A stretch of 64,000 nt of DNA from Pedobacter aquatilis (GTDB lineage Bacteria; Bacteroidota; Bacteroidia; Sphingobacteriales; Sphingobacteriaceae): contig NZ_JAUFPW010000028.1 of the NCBI RefSeq assembly GCF_030409415.1, positions 1 to 64,000 of the forward strand, in the 5' to 3' direction. Shown piece after piece: positions 32,286 through 41,404 of this stretch; position 1 is the stretch's first letter, and every line of letters begins with the position of its first letter. A program made the translations under genes and the position numbers. The notes below the pieces were generated by a model. That model had not been told where the DNA came from and ran no database searches. It worked only from the letters and a program-made list of their open reading frames with translations.

Positions 32286-33995
32286 TTAAAACCTAAACGC
32301 TACCCCCAGCTCTCCATGGAAATTGAAAACTGTATTATGCGGAATGTAATACTGGTTATCTGAAAAATCCTTTTGTCTCCATTGGTAATTTAATGATTTA
32401 ATTCCCTGAATCTTGGCATTAAATAAGAAATTCTTATAATCCCAATTACCCTCTGCAGCTAAAGCAAAATCTACCCAGCTGCGGCTGCCACCTTTAGCAT
32501 TACCAAAACCAGCGAAATCGTAAAAATCACGGTTGTGTTCTAACCTATCAAAGGTTAAACCTAATCGCTTTAAACCTTTAACCCAACTGATATCGAAAGA
32601 CTGCAAATTACCTCCTGAGCCAGTTCCAGCACCTAAAACTTCACCATTATTTGTATATCCCTGCTTTACCTCACCATGATAATAAAAACCAAAGGCGTTT
32701 CTTAGTAAAAGACCGTCAATGGTTTGAGACATTTGAGTGACTTCTGCACCTACCTGGATATATTCATCATTATGATTTTTTAATGGTATCAACTTTCTCA
32801 AACCAAAAAGATAAGCTCTTGAATGATCAGGTGAACCAATAAAATCCCTAAAATTATAAGCATTATCATTCAATCCATATTCAAAATAAACTTCAGCCTT
32901 AGCTTTTGTCATTACCCATCTGGCATACAAAGAAGTTCGCTGATCTCTGGCTTGACCATCATCACCTCCACCGTTATCAATCCTGTTTTTCTGAAAAGGT
33001 ATGAAGAAAGGAATGTAGTCATCCAGACCTTCCAAATCCGGACCATAAGACATAAATGTTCTGGTGAATCCAACGAATAAACCTGGTAACCATTTGGGTT
33101 GATAATTAATGTTTAAGCCGGCGAGGTATCGCCAATCATTTCTTGGAGCAGTATAAATCAATGAACTATTGCTAAGAATTTTTTCGTCCAAGGGTGCAAA
33201 ACCTGACTGCTCTAAGCGACCGCCAAAAATCTGGCCTTCAAAAGAACCAATAGCTGTTTTAACTGGACGGACGGTGTTTAGTGTTACATGCTTAAAACCT
33301 TGAGCATGATTACTCATCATTAAACTATTTTTGATACCCGGGCCCCACCAGAGATTTTCATTTGATAAACCTAAAGAGGCCGGACCAACAGTTAAACGAA
33401 TGCTGCTTTGGCCCCAATTAAGCTTACTGTATGCACCATTACCAAAACGTTCCGGATTATCAATTAAATTATAATTCTGAGTGAGATAAGCTTGTAATTC
33501 TGAAATAGATCTATCATTACCATAACTCTCAAATGAAGAGTTTTGTGCGTAAACATATTCAGGCCTAAACTGAATACTTAATGGGCCATACTTGACAAAA
33601 AAACCCCCTGAAAGCATAGTTTGATAACCTTTAGCCGGTATCATTGCGCCGTCGTTCCAGCCATAAGGATGGTGAGAATTAATCTGTTGCTGCCACGAAA
33701 ATGGAAGTATCTGAAGAACACCCTTTCCATTGGCAAAAGAAATTGCACCTAAAGGTTTATAAGTTCCATTTGAAGTTAAAGCATTCAAAGGATCGAAAAC
33801 ATCTGTCTGCCTTAATGCTTCATTAGATACAGGACGATTACTGAAGGAAATGGTAGAATCCAATTTACCCTGAAGCTGTAAACGGCGGTAATAATCCTCG
33901 AGCCCTTGCATACCTACTGGGATGCTTTGTGCGAATAAGCCATCCGAAATTCCAATCAGAAAAAATATAAATATATAATTAAAAACAATTTTCAT
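32286..33995 (-). CDS. Capsule assembly Wzi-family outer-membrane protein (paralogue 1)
   Basis: This 569-residue outer-membrane barrel has a signal peptide ending GLFAQ and a C-terminus ending in phenylalanine (VAFRF). The family signatures are LEDYYRRLQLQGKLDSTISF, HHPYGWNDGAMIPAKGYQT and the SSIRLTVGPASLGLSNENLWWGPG region. The GFKHVTLNT segment and SFEGQIFGGRLE are also present. In E. coli, Wzi helps hold group 1 capsule on the cell surface, and a comparable role is inferred here. The next upstream gene at 34010 is a clear paralogue 14 bases away. It is the last gene of the long system 2 operon, and its stop borders the repeat array. Confidence 0.88.
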   Translation of the reverse strand: MKIVFNYIFIFFLIGISDGLFAQSIPVGMQGLEDYYRRLQLQGKLDSTISFSNRPVSNEALRQTDVFDPLNALTSNGTYKPLGAISFANGKGVLQILPFSWQQQINSHHPYGWNDGAMIPAKGYQTMLSGGFFVKYGPLSIQFRPEYVYAQNSSFESYGNDRSISELQAYLTQNYNLIDNPERFGNGAYSKLNWGQSSIRLTVGPASLGLSNENLWWGPGIKNSLMMSNHAQGFKHVTLNTVRPVKTAIGSFEGQIFGGRLEQSGFAPLDEKILSNSSLIYTAPRNDWRYLAGLNINYQPKWLPGLFVGFTRTFMSYGPDLEGLDDYIPFFIPFQKNRIDNGGGDDGQARDQRTSLYARWVMTKAKAEVYFEYGLNDNAYNFRDFIGSPDHSRAYLFGLRKLIPLKNHNDEYIQVGAEVTQMSQTIDGLLLRNAFGFYYHGEVKQGYTNNGEVLGAGTGSGGNLQSFDISWVKGLKRLGLTFDRLEHNRDFYDFAGFGNAKGGSRSWVDFALAAEGNWDYKNFLFNAKIQGIKSLNYQWRQKDFSDNQYYIPHNTVFNFHGELGVAFRF

Positions 33996-34009
33996 GAATA
34001 ATACTTTAC

Positions 34010-35692
34010 TTAGAAACGATAGGTAACACTTATCTGAACCTGCAAATTAAAAACATCCTTTCCCGGAACCATATAATCTTCACCAGGTTTCTGCATTAGA
34101 AACCATTGATAATTTAAAGATTGTATACCTTGGAGTTTTGCATTAAACAAAAAGTTTTTATAATTCCACTCCCCGCTTGCCCCGAAACTTAAATCCGTCC
34201 AATGTCTTCTAAAATCTTTCGAATCGTTAAATGCGTAAAAATAAAAATCATTATTATGAACCAATCTTTCAATTTGAAAGCCTAACCTTTTCAAACCTTT
34301 TACCCAACTCAACTCAACTGATTGGTGGTTAGCACCTGGCCCTATTCCTGCACCCAAAACCTGACCTCTATTGGTATAACCATGCCTCATGTTTTTACTG
34401 GTATACCAGCTGTCAAGATTTAATACTTTTGAAACATCTGTTTCCTGCATTTGCGTTACTTCTGCACTTAACATCAAGTTTTCATCTTTTCTGGAACCAA
34501 ATGGAAATAACTTTCTAATACCAAAAATATAAGCACGCGAAACATTGGGTTCTAAAGCCAAATCATTTAAATCTCCTGAATAATTATTCCGTCCAAATTC
34601 AAAATAAACTTCTGCCTTTTCTTCTGCCCATAACCATCTCATGAAATAGGAGTTTCTTTGGTCTCTTTTATTAATTGCTTCGGTTACTGCAGCTTGTTTT
34701 TTGCTGGAGAAAAATGGGAAATAATCACCAAACGAACCCATGGCTTTGCTATATTGCTGCGTACTTCTGGTTAAGCCCAAAAATAAGCCAGGTACCCATT
34801 TCGGTTGCCAACTTAATACCATACCTGATAAATAACGCCAGTCATTTGGCTTAGCTACGAATAGAGGCTGATTAAAATATTCACGCTCCGGAACTAATAC
34901 ACCATAACCTGATTCCTCTAAACGACCGGCAATAATTTGTCCCTCAAAACTTCCTATTGGACTAGTAATGGGTTTGCGGGTATTTAAGGTTAAATGCTTA
35001 AAACCAGGCGCATTATTACTCATTAAAAGGGAATTCCTTAAGCCCGGACCCCACCATAAATTTTCTGTTGATAAACCAAAGGATAGGGCTTTATAATTCA
35101 AACGAATACTACTTTGACCCCAATAGGCTTTTGTAAACCCATCACCACCAAATCTCGCAGGTAAATCTATATTATTATAAAAATCATAATACCTGGCGGT
35201 AATTACATCAAAATGTTCCTTATCAAAAGTATCGAAATTGCCGTTAGCGGCCAGTACAACCTCCGGTTTAAATTGTATGGTTAAAGGCCCATATTCAGCA
35301 AAAATACCTGCGGTTAATAAAGTCTGAAGTCCCTTAGCCGGGATCATGGCCCCATCATTCCATCCATATGGATGGTGGCTATTATTTTGAAGCAAGACTC
35401 CCAAAGGTAAAAGTTGCCATTTAAACTTGCCATCTTTCGAAATGCCAGCTCGATCTGCATTAAGGAGATTGAACCTGATTTCAGTAGAATCTGGATAGTC
35501 CATATCCTTAATTCTAAATGCAGACTTTGGAACTATTGGACGAACGGTAAAGGAAACGGTTGAATCTAATCGCCCAGAAAGCTGTGCCCTGCGGTAATAG
35601 TCCTCTAGAGCAATAGAACCTACTGGTAAAGCTTGCCCGTAACTATGAATTGCAAATAATGATATTAAGAAAGTATATATTGATTTCCTCAT
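34010..35692 (-). CDS. Capsule assembly Wzi-family outer-membrane protein (paralogue 2)
   Basis: This 560-residue paralogue of the gene at 32286 shares the signal peptide layout, LEDYYRRAQLSGRLDSTVSF, HHPYGWNDGAMIPAKGLQT and ENLWWGPGLRNSLLMSNNAP. It also shares SFEGQIIAGRLEESG and an aromatic C-terminus (VTYRF). The two differ clearly in the N-terminal third and in loop regions. Tandem Wzi genes may serve two faces of the attachment site or two polymers, which is inference. The ATG overlaps the stop of the upstream lipoprotein gene by 4 bases, so the two are probably translationally coupled. Confidence 0.88.
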   Translation of the reverse strand: MRKSIYTFLISLFAIHSYGQALPVGSIALEDYYRRAQLSGRLDSTVSFTVRPIVPKSAFRIKDMDYPDSTEIRFNLLNADRAGISKDGKFKWQLLPLGVLLQNNSHHPYGWNDGAMIPAKGLQTLLTAGIFAEYGPLTIQFKPEVVLAANGNFDTFDKEHFDVITARYYDFYNNIDLPARFGGDGFTKAYWGQSSIRLNYKALSFGLSTENLWWGPGLRNSLLMSNNAPGFKHLTLNTRKPITSPIGSFEGQIIAGRLEESGYGVLVPEREYFNQPLFVAKPNDWRYLSGMVLSWQPKWVPGLFLGLTRSTQQYSKAMGSFGDYFPFFSSKKQAAVTEAINKRDQRNSYFMRWLWAEEKAEVYFEFGRNNYSGDLNDLALEPNVSRAYIFGIRKLFPFGSRKDENLMLSAEVTQMQETDVSKVLNLDSWYTSKNMRHGYTNRGQVLGAGIGPGANHQSVELSWVKGLKRLGFQIERLVHNNDFYFYAFNDSKDFRRHWTDLSFGASGEWNYKNFLFNAKLQGIQSLNYQWFLMQKPGEDYMVPGKDVFNLQVQISVTYRF

Positions 35693-36339
35693 AAATTAAT
35701 AACCTTTATCCTAATATTGTCAATCGACCAGCTTTCGTCGCACATAGGATTAACTGCATTGGTTTGAATCAATTGATCTCTGCACTGCATTAAAAGCGTA
35801 GCCTTTGAATGCTCGATAACTTTTGTGATTTTATATAATGATGTTCCACCAATTTTCCCGGATAAGTTACACACACCTGGTAGATTAGGGTTAATGGCGC
35901 CAGTTTTTGGATTATTGTATGAGTTTGGATAATCTGACGGATAAGATTGTGGCGGGCAAAAGCCTGAATTATTACAGTCTTCGTTAGAAAAAGTTGCATT
36001 CACATATAAGTTTCCGTCTACGATAAATTTCCAGATGTCTGGACCATCTATACCGCCACTAACTTTATTGCCATCCCAACTATCGTGAATGTATAAATCG
36101 AAACTAACTTCTACCAATTTATGCGCCGGAAGGTTTGATAGACTTAAATCAAAGCCCGAAGAATTGTATCTTCCTAAAACCTTTGTATTATTGTAAGTTT
36201 CCGTTGATGCGTTGGAAATACCATCCAGCTTGTTACTTTCAAAATCATTAAAGTAAACCTCCTGCTCACTTTTTACCTCCTTGGCGCATGAATTTATCAG
36301 TAAGCCAAGACATATTAACACAATTAATTTTTTCATCAT
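35689..36339 (-). CDS. Cysteine-containing lipoprotein of unknown function
   Basis: This 216-residue protein has a lipoprotein signal peptide with lipobox I-N-S-C (Cys18), so it is anchored in a membrane, probably the outer one. The mature part begins near YFNDFESNKLDGI and has beta-strand-like segments (HKLVEVSFDLYIHDSW, DIWKFIVDG) resembling a jelly-roll carbohydrate-binding or concanavalin-like domain. Five mature cysteines (DCNNSGFC, GVCN, MQCR, MCDE) could form disulfides. I do not recognise the family. Tight coupling to the Wzi genes (4-base overlap) and a 5-base gap to the upstream dehydratase gene tie it to polysaccharide surface assembly. Confidence 0.7.
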   Translation of the reverse strand: MMKKLIVLICLGLLINSCAKEVKSEQEVYFNDFESNKLDGISNASTETYNNTKVLGRYNSSGFDLSLSNLPAHKLVEVSFDLYIHDSWDGNKVSGGIDGPDIWKFIVDGNLYVNATFSNEDCNNSGFCPPQSYPSDYPNSYNNPKTGAINPNLPGVCNLSGKIGGTSLYKITKVIEHSKATLLMQCRDQLIQTNAVNPMCDESWSIDNIRIKVINL

Positions 36340-36344
36340 TCTGT

Positions 36345-38279
36345 TTAAGGTAATTGATCCAATTCTTCAAAAACTGAATTTTTACTCTTAAACTCAGGAA
36401 CCAGCTTTTTCATGTTAATCACCACCTGCCGGTCGTTGTTGGTTTTAGCTGATTGTACTAAAGCTGTGATTTGATCTACAATATCATTAAATACATATTC
36501 CCTCACTTTACCTATCATAATTTTTTGATGGTGCGTAGGCATTGTATTTTCGTTATCATTTAACAATTCCTCATAAAGTTTCTCACCTGGTCGTAAACCT
36601 GAGTATTCAATTTTGACGTCTACATTTGGCTCCAAACCGGCTAAGCGAATCATTTTTTTAGCCAACTCTACAATTTTGACAGACTTCCCCATATCAAAAA
36701 TAAAAATCTCTCCGCCTTTACCCATACAACCTGCCTCCAAAACCAATCTACAAGCTTCAGGAATGGTCATAAAATATCGGGTAATCTCAGGATGCGTAAC
36801 AGTTAAAGGGCCTCCCTTTTCAATCTGTTGCTTGAAGCGCGGTATCACAGAGCCATTAGAGCCTAAAACATTACCAAATCTAGTTGTTATAAACTTTGTT
36901 ATAGGTTTAACATCCAATTCATTGATGTAACTTAAGCCGTTGCTAAAAATGAAATCATGTTGATTTAAAGAATTATTAAGCGATTGAACATATATTTCAG
37001 CAATTCGCTTTGAGGCGCCCATAACATTTGTAGGATTAACGGCCTTATCAGTAGAAATCATTACAAATTTCTGAACACCGTATTTAACCGACTTATCTGC
37101 AATGGTTTTTGTGCCAAGAACATTCGCTTTAATGGCTTCCGCAGGGTTGTCTTCCATTAAAGGAACGTGTTTGTAAGCAGCTGCATGGTATACATAATGC
37201 GGCTTATAAGTATCGAACAAGACATCCATTCGTTGCTCATCGCGTACATCACCTATAAAAGCATGATAATTTTTACTTTTATTGTTTTCTTCCAGTTCAA
37301 GATATAATTCATGGAGTGCAGATTCAGCCTGGTCACAAATGATAATTAAACCCACATCAAATTTGGATAATTGACGAACAATTTCACTACCAATAGAGCC
37401 TGCTGCTCCTGTAATCAGAATCCGTTTTTTATCGAGCATTTTACCTATCCCTTCAATATCAATATCAATTGATTTTCGATTTAGTAAATCTTCAATATTG
37501 AGCTTTTGAATCTGAGCCGGCTGCAACTTGCCATTCGTCCATACATCAGGCGGTGGAATATTTAATATCTTAATATCATTTTCCAAACACAAATCTATAA
37601 TCTGGTCTTTGCGCTCATCTGGGATAGTGTAAGAGGCAAAAATAATTTCATCTAACTCATGTTCCGCAATCAAGCCCTCTAATTTTTTGGCATCTAAAAT
37701 TCTGACGCCATCAATGGTCTTACCAACTTTTCTTTCGTCATCATCCACAAAAGCAACGATGTTTTTATTCACACTACCATCATGGTCAAAAGTTCTTTTC
37801 GTCGCCAAGCCGGCTTCACCAGCGCCATAAATAATTACCTTCTTTTTATCTAATTTTAAATTTTTGATATAGAGGAAAAAATATTTAATCAGTATCCGGT
37901 AGGTAATTAATAGTAAGAAACTGGCCAAACCATTTGTAATTAGAATGGTATGAGAAATCAACAGCTCCTGAAAAAAAATAATCGATATCAGATTTAAAAC
38001 AAAAAAAGTTCCATTACTGATGATTACAGAAAATAATATTCTGAATGAATCTTGAGCACTGGTATATCGAATGATACCAGCATAGGTTTTAATGTTCAGG
38101 AAAACCGCAACATTAATCAGCCCTAAAATGAGAATACTCCTGGCCAATTCTGGGATATTTACAGATGTCAAATCCAGATTATGCCTTAATGCATAGGCAA
38201 ATACCATAGAGAAGGTGCAGATGATAATATCCAGAAGGAATATTATCCAACGAGGTACAATATTAATTTGAGTAAACAA
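36345..38279 (-). CDS. Membrane-bound UDP-GlcNAc 4,6-dehydratase-like protein (WbpM/FlaA1/CapD family)
   Basis: This 644-residue inner-membrane enzyme has four N-terminal helices (starting RWIIFLLDIIICTFSMVF). A Rossmann-like domain follows (KKVIIYGAGEAGLATKRTF, about 150). The catalytic extended-SDR domain starts ILITGAAGSIGSEIVRQL and has STDKAVNPTNVMGASKR. In this family the active-site tyrosine is replaced by methionine, with the lysine retained, as seen here. It converts UDP-GlcNAc to UDP-2-acetamido-2,6-dideoxy-hexos-4-ulose, the precursor of QuiNAc or FucNAc. It fits with the SDRs and the WecA/WbpL-like transferase encoded upstream in the operon. The start is a TTG at 38279, and no ATG is available before the first helix. 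Confidence 0.92.
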   Translation of the reverse strand: MFTQINIVPRWIIFLLDIIICTFSMVFAYALRHNLDLTSVNIPELARSILILGLINVAVFLNIKTYAGIIRYTSAQDSFRILFSVIISNGTFFVLNLISIIFFQELLISHTILITNGLASFLLLITYRILIKYFFLYIKNLKLDKKKVIIYGAGEAGLATKRTFDHDGSVNKNIVAFVDDDERKVGKTIDGVRILDAKKLEGLIAEHELDEIIFASYTIPDERKDQIIDLCLENDIKILNIPPPDVWTNGKLQPAQIQKLNIEDLLNRKSIDIDIEGIGKMLDKKRILITGAAGSIGSEIVRQLSKFDVGLIIICDQAESALHELYLELEENNKSKNYHAFIGDVRDEQRMDVLFDTYKPHYVYHAAAYKHVPLMEDNPAEAIKANVLGTKTIADKSVKYGVQKFVMISTDKAVNPTNVMGASKRIAEIYVQSLNNSLNQHDFIFSNGLSYINELDVKPITKFITTRFGNVLGSNGSVIPRFKQQIEKGGPLTVTHPEITRYFMTIPEACRLVLEAGCMGKGGEIFIFDMGKSVKIVELAKKMIRLAGLEPNVDVKIEYSGLRPGEKLYEELLNDNENTMPTHHQKIMIGKVREYVFNDIVDQITALVQSAKTNNDRQVVINMKKLVPEFKSKNSVFEELDQLP

Positions 38280-38423
38280 AATTCAATTAGGCTTTATTTC
38301 ACCGTAAAGATAAATATAATAATTAATACAGAGTTGATTTATATTTCCTTACATATATTTAACTACGTAGTTAGAATGCAATTGGTCATTTCACTATTGT
38401 TTCGAAACAAATTCTTTAATAAA

Positions 38424-38525
38424 TGTCACCCTGAGCGGAGTCGAAGGGTAAATCAAAAAAATCATTGTTAGGCAAAACGCATTAATATTACCTCACTTTG
38501 TCACCCTGAGCGAAGTCGAAGGGCT
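38424..38525. repeat. Two REP-like units flanking the end of the WecA-like gene
   Basis: TGTCACCCTGAGCGGAGTCG, then AAGGG (38424-38448), and a near copy TGTCACCCTGAGCGAAGTCG, then AAGGGCT (38499-38525), lie 75 bases apart in the same orientation. They are type A relatives of the array at 31.6-32.3 kb. The second copy is inside the 3' end of the WecA-like coding sequence. The rest of 38280-38492 shows no gene. Confidence 0.85.
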
Positions 38526-39482
38526 AACCAACCTATCTTTACCTTCTAATGCAAATCGAATACTGATAAATATTACAACAGACAAAAAAATTAAAGCAAT
38601 TGCGAGCAAATAAGAATCCTGTATTATACAGATCATAACAAGATTTACCAAAAGCTGTATAAAAAAGTACAACCCCGAGACCATCAAATGAGGCCATTTT
38701 CTTTCGTTTGCGAGGTATTGATAAAGATGACTGCGGTGTGCTTCAAATATATTCTCCTTACGGATTAATCTAAACAATATGGTTACCACAGCATCCAAGC
38801 CGTAAACTAATAATAACAGGATATAGCTAAAATTGCCCGTTTTTATAATCAATTGCCCGATTAGAAAAACAATAATAAATGCAATACTTACACTTCCAAC
38901 ATCTCCGGCAAAACACTTCGCCTTTTTTCTAAAATTGAAAAAATTAAACACCAATAAGGATAAACCAACTACAATCAATAAATCAGAAGAAGTGAATTTT
39001 ATAATACAGTTATTAATATAATATAACGAAGCCATAGCTAATAGACTGTAAGAACCTGTTATGCCATTAATCCCATCCATAAAATTATAAGCATTGATGG
39101 TGCCGATTACAAAAACTAAGGCTATAGGAATCCAATACCAATCAAGTTCAAAAAGACTCCATTCATAGAACATTAGTAGTACTGCAAATAAATGTATGCT
39201 TAATCTAATTTTGTTATTCAGCGTTAGAATATCATCCGCAAAACTAATTGCGGCAATTGCAATTAATCCGGTTATAAAATATGGATATTGTAAGCCAAAT
39301 AGAATAAAGTAGATGATTCCAGCTAAGCAAAAAATAATGCCTCCGCCTCTTAGTGTAATGCTTTTATGTGAGCTCCTTGCATTCGGTTTATCTATAATAT
39401 TGAAATGATCAGCAATTTTGAAATAAATGAATTCTATTGCTAAAAGACTAAAGAAAATGGCGATTGCAGCTATGATTGTCAT
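38493..39482 (-). CDS. WecA/WbpL-like polyprenyl-phosphate HexNAc-1-phosphate transferase
   Basis: This 329-residue inner-membrane enzyme of the MraY/WecA family has about ten helices. Family motifs are SSHKSITLRGGGIIF near the N-terminus, ISFADDILTLNNKIR, the catalytic NAYNFMDGINGITG, CFAGDVGS and the cytoplasmic EAHRSHLYQYL. It should start the repeat unit of system 2 by transferring a 2-acetamido-sugar-1-phosphate, such as QuiNAc or FucNAc, to undecaprenyl phosphate. The last 12 residues (LVSPSTSLRVTK) and the stop are encoded by a REP-like repeat, so the original C-terminus has been replaced or extended. The catalytic part is intact. System 1 uses an unrelated initiating enzyme. Confidence 0.93.
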   Translation of the reverse strand: MTIIAAIAIFFSLLAIEFIYFKIADHFNIIDKPNARSSHKSITLRGGGIIFCLAGIIYFILFGLQYPYFITGLIAIAAISFADDILTLNNKIRLSIHLFAVLLMFYEWSLFELDWYWIPIALVFVIGTINAYNFMDGINGITGSYSLLAMASLYYINNCIIKFTSSDLLIVVGLSLLVFNFFNFRKKAKCFAGDVGSVSIAFIIVFLIGQLIIKTGNFSYILLLLVYGLDAVVTILFRLIRKENIFEAHRSHLYQYLANERKWPHLMVSGLYFFIQLLVNLVMICIIQDSYLLAIALIFLSVVIFISIRFALEGKDRLVSPSTSLRVTK

Positions 39483-39551
39483 TGTAATTGTTAATGGGCA
39501 AAGATAATTATTTAAACATCGTTGCCGTAAAAATGCTTTCTTAGGTTATGA

Positions 39552-40454
39552 TTAAGGATGGGCAGTACCAAATGATTTTGCTGTTGAAGCTAATCCATTC
39601 TCACTCGTTATTGGAAACGCTGTATCTAATGCTTTTTTTATTTTATCATTACTCACTACATAGTTTTCTGTTAATTTATTCAACCGCTCCGTATTTAGAG
39701 GAAGCTTAAATAAATCTCCAATTTTGGCCAGACTGCCAATGATGTTATTCGGAATCGCCCAAAGTTTAGGTTTTTTACCAAGTGAGGCGGCTAATATTTT
39801 TACAACCTTATTAGTTGACAGTGCTTTGTCATCCGCCACATTGTAAATTCCTGAAGGGATATCCCTTTCTAGCAATTTAGCAATTACAAAGCATAAATTT
39901 TCGACACTTAAAAAAGAACGTTTGTTTTCAAATGCCGCCAAAGGATATGGAATTCCTTTCTGAACAAATTTGTATAGCAAATTCAGATTTCCTTTATTTC
40001 CAGGACCATGAATCATACAAGGTCTCAAAATATAATATGATTTCCCTTTTGGCAATATTTGCTGCTGAATATATTTTTCGGCCATTAACTTAGCTTTCCC
40101 ATAGTCAGTTAAGGGATTAGGAACATCAATTTCATTTAAAACACCCTCAACAACATCTGCACTGGCTTTAACAGAGCTTAAAAATATAAATTTCTTAGCA
40201 TCTGACTTCAAAAATACATCGTAAAGTTTTTTAGTTAATTCAAAATTAACCTGATAATATTCGTCAGGATTTGAAGTTCTTTTAAGGTCGTGTGCTTTGC
40301 CAGCGAGGTGGATTATGGCCTCAGACAATTGAATACCTGAAAGATTTGTTAAATCATTTCGGTTTAACAATTTAGTTTCTATATCTAGTTTATTTAGATA
40401 CGGCATAAGGTTTGTTCCAACAAATCCTGTTGAACCTGTAACTACAGCTTTCAT
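39552..40454 (-). CDS. NAD(P)-dependent SDR epimerase/reductase, probably a 4-keto reductase
   Basis: This 300-residue extended SDR begins MKAVVTGSTGFVGTNLMPYL. It has IIHLAGKAHD, the serine segment FIFLSSVKA, and the catalytic YGKAKLMAEKY (Y-x3-K). Its closest resemblance is to WbpV/WreQ-like reductases, which reduce the 4-keto sugar made by WbpM-type enzymes to UDP-QuiNAc or UDP-FucNAc. That role fits its position directly upstream of the WecA-like gene and two genes from the dehydratase. A nucleotide-sugar epimerase role remains possible. It is separated from the next SDR gene by 10 bases. Confidence 0.82.
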   Translation of the reverse strand: MKAVVTGSTGFVGTNLMPYLNKLDIETKLLNRNDLTNLSGIQLSEAIIHLAGKAHDLKRTSNPDEYYQVNFELTKKLYDVFLKSDAKKFIFLSSVKASADVVEGVLNEIDVPNPLTDYGKAKLMAEKYIQQQILPKGKSYYILRPCMIHGPGNKGNLNLLYKFVQKGIPYPLAAFENKRSFLSVENLCFVIAKLLERDIPSGIYNVADDKALSTNKVVKILAASLGKKPKLWAIPNNIIGSLAKIGDLFKLPLNTERLNKLTENYVVSNDKIKKALDTAFPITSENGLASTAKSFGTAHP

Positions 40455-40464
40455 TATTTTCCCT

Positions 40465-41403
40465 CTATATTTGTTTTCTAAATGCTCTAACTAATTCAAC
40501 AATACCTTCCTCAACAGAAGTTATTGTTCTATACCCGAGCTGCGTTTCAACTTTTTGATTAGTGTATGTCACTCGATTTGTTAATGCATTGACTCTTGAA
40601 GACTTAATTGGGCTTTTAGGAATATAATCACCAATGAGACCAATAAAATTCATTATAAAGAGTGGTATCCTAAGTTTAGGTGCTTTTACTTTTAGCTGAC
40701 AGGCAATAATATCTACGAATTTGTCAAGAGGTAGATAATCGGAAATATTATAAGTGCTTCCAATTGCATTAGGATGTGTACCAGCTTTAAGTAATACATC
40801 TATTACATTAGTTACATGAACGTAGTTTGCATTAGCACCTTTAGGGCCTATAAAAAAGAATTGGCCCTTCTCAATTGTTTTTATTAATTGGAAAAGGGAT
40901 CTATTTATCATTGTTGGTCCAAATACATTAGATGGCCGTACAATCGATATTGTAAAAATTTGTTTTTCGGATGCCGCTAACACTAGGAGATCAGATTCAA
41001 CTTTTGACACTTCATATGCATTGGCAGGCTTTAGTTGAGAATTTTCGTCTATGACGCCTCTGAATACAGGGCCATAAACGCCAGTACTACTTAATTGTAC
41101 CCAGTGCTTAACTTTCCCTTTGGCGGCTTCAATCAAATTAGCAGTTCCTTCAACGTTTACCTTTCTCATTAATTCCTCGTTCCTAATCTCTGCTGCACAA
41201 TGATATAGAACATCAACATTACTCAAAAATGGAGCTAATTTCTCTGGTGCATCCAGAAGGTCACTATTAAAGATGAGGACTTTAGTAGAAAAACCATGAT
41301 TAAATTTCCTAGTAAGTACTCGCACTTCATGCCCCAATGCTAAACAATTATCTACCAAGATCCGACCAATAAACCCTGTGGCGCCAGTTATAGCTATAAT
41401 CAT
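40465..41403 (-). CDS. NAD(P)-dependent SDR epimerase/dehydratase
   Basis: This 312-residue extended SDR has the nucleotide-binding GATGFIGRILVDNC, VLYHCAAEIRNEE, a serine region WVQLSSTGVYGP and the catalytic pair in YEVSKVESD. The C-terminal half (RPSNVFGPTMINRS, ANYVHVTNVIDVLLKA) belongs to the epimerase family in general. I cannot name the substrate. Options include a nucleotide-sugar C4-epimerase, a reductase for the 4-keto-6-deoxy sugar, or the reductase missing for GDP-4-keto-6-deoxymannose. It sits one base from the upstream GT4 gene and 10 bases from the other SDR. Confidence 0.8.
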   Translation of the reverse strand: MIIAITGATGFIGRILVDNCLALGHEVRVLTRKFNHGFSTKVLIFNSDLLDAPEKLAPFLSNVDVLYHCAAEIRNEELMRKVNVEGTANLIEAAKGKVKHWVQLSSTGVYGPVFRGVIDENSQLKPANAYEVSKVESDLLVLAASEKQIFTISIVRPSNVFGPTMINRSLFQLIKTIEKGQFFFIGPKGANANYVHVTNVIDVLLKAGTHPNAIGSTYNISDYLPLDKFVDIIACQLKVKAPKLRIPLFIMNFIGLIGDYIPKSPIKSSRVNALTNRVTYTNQKVETQLGYRTITSVEEGIVELVRAFRKQI

Positions 41404-41404
41404 A

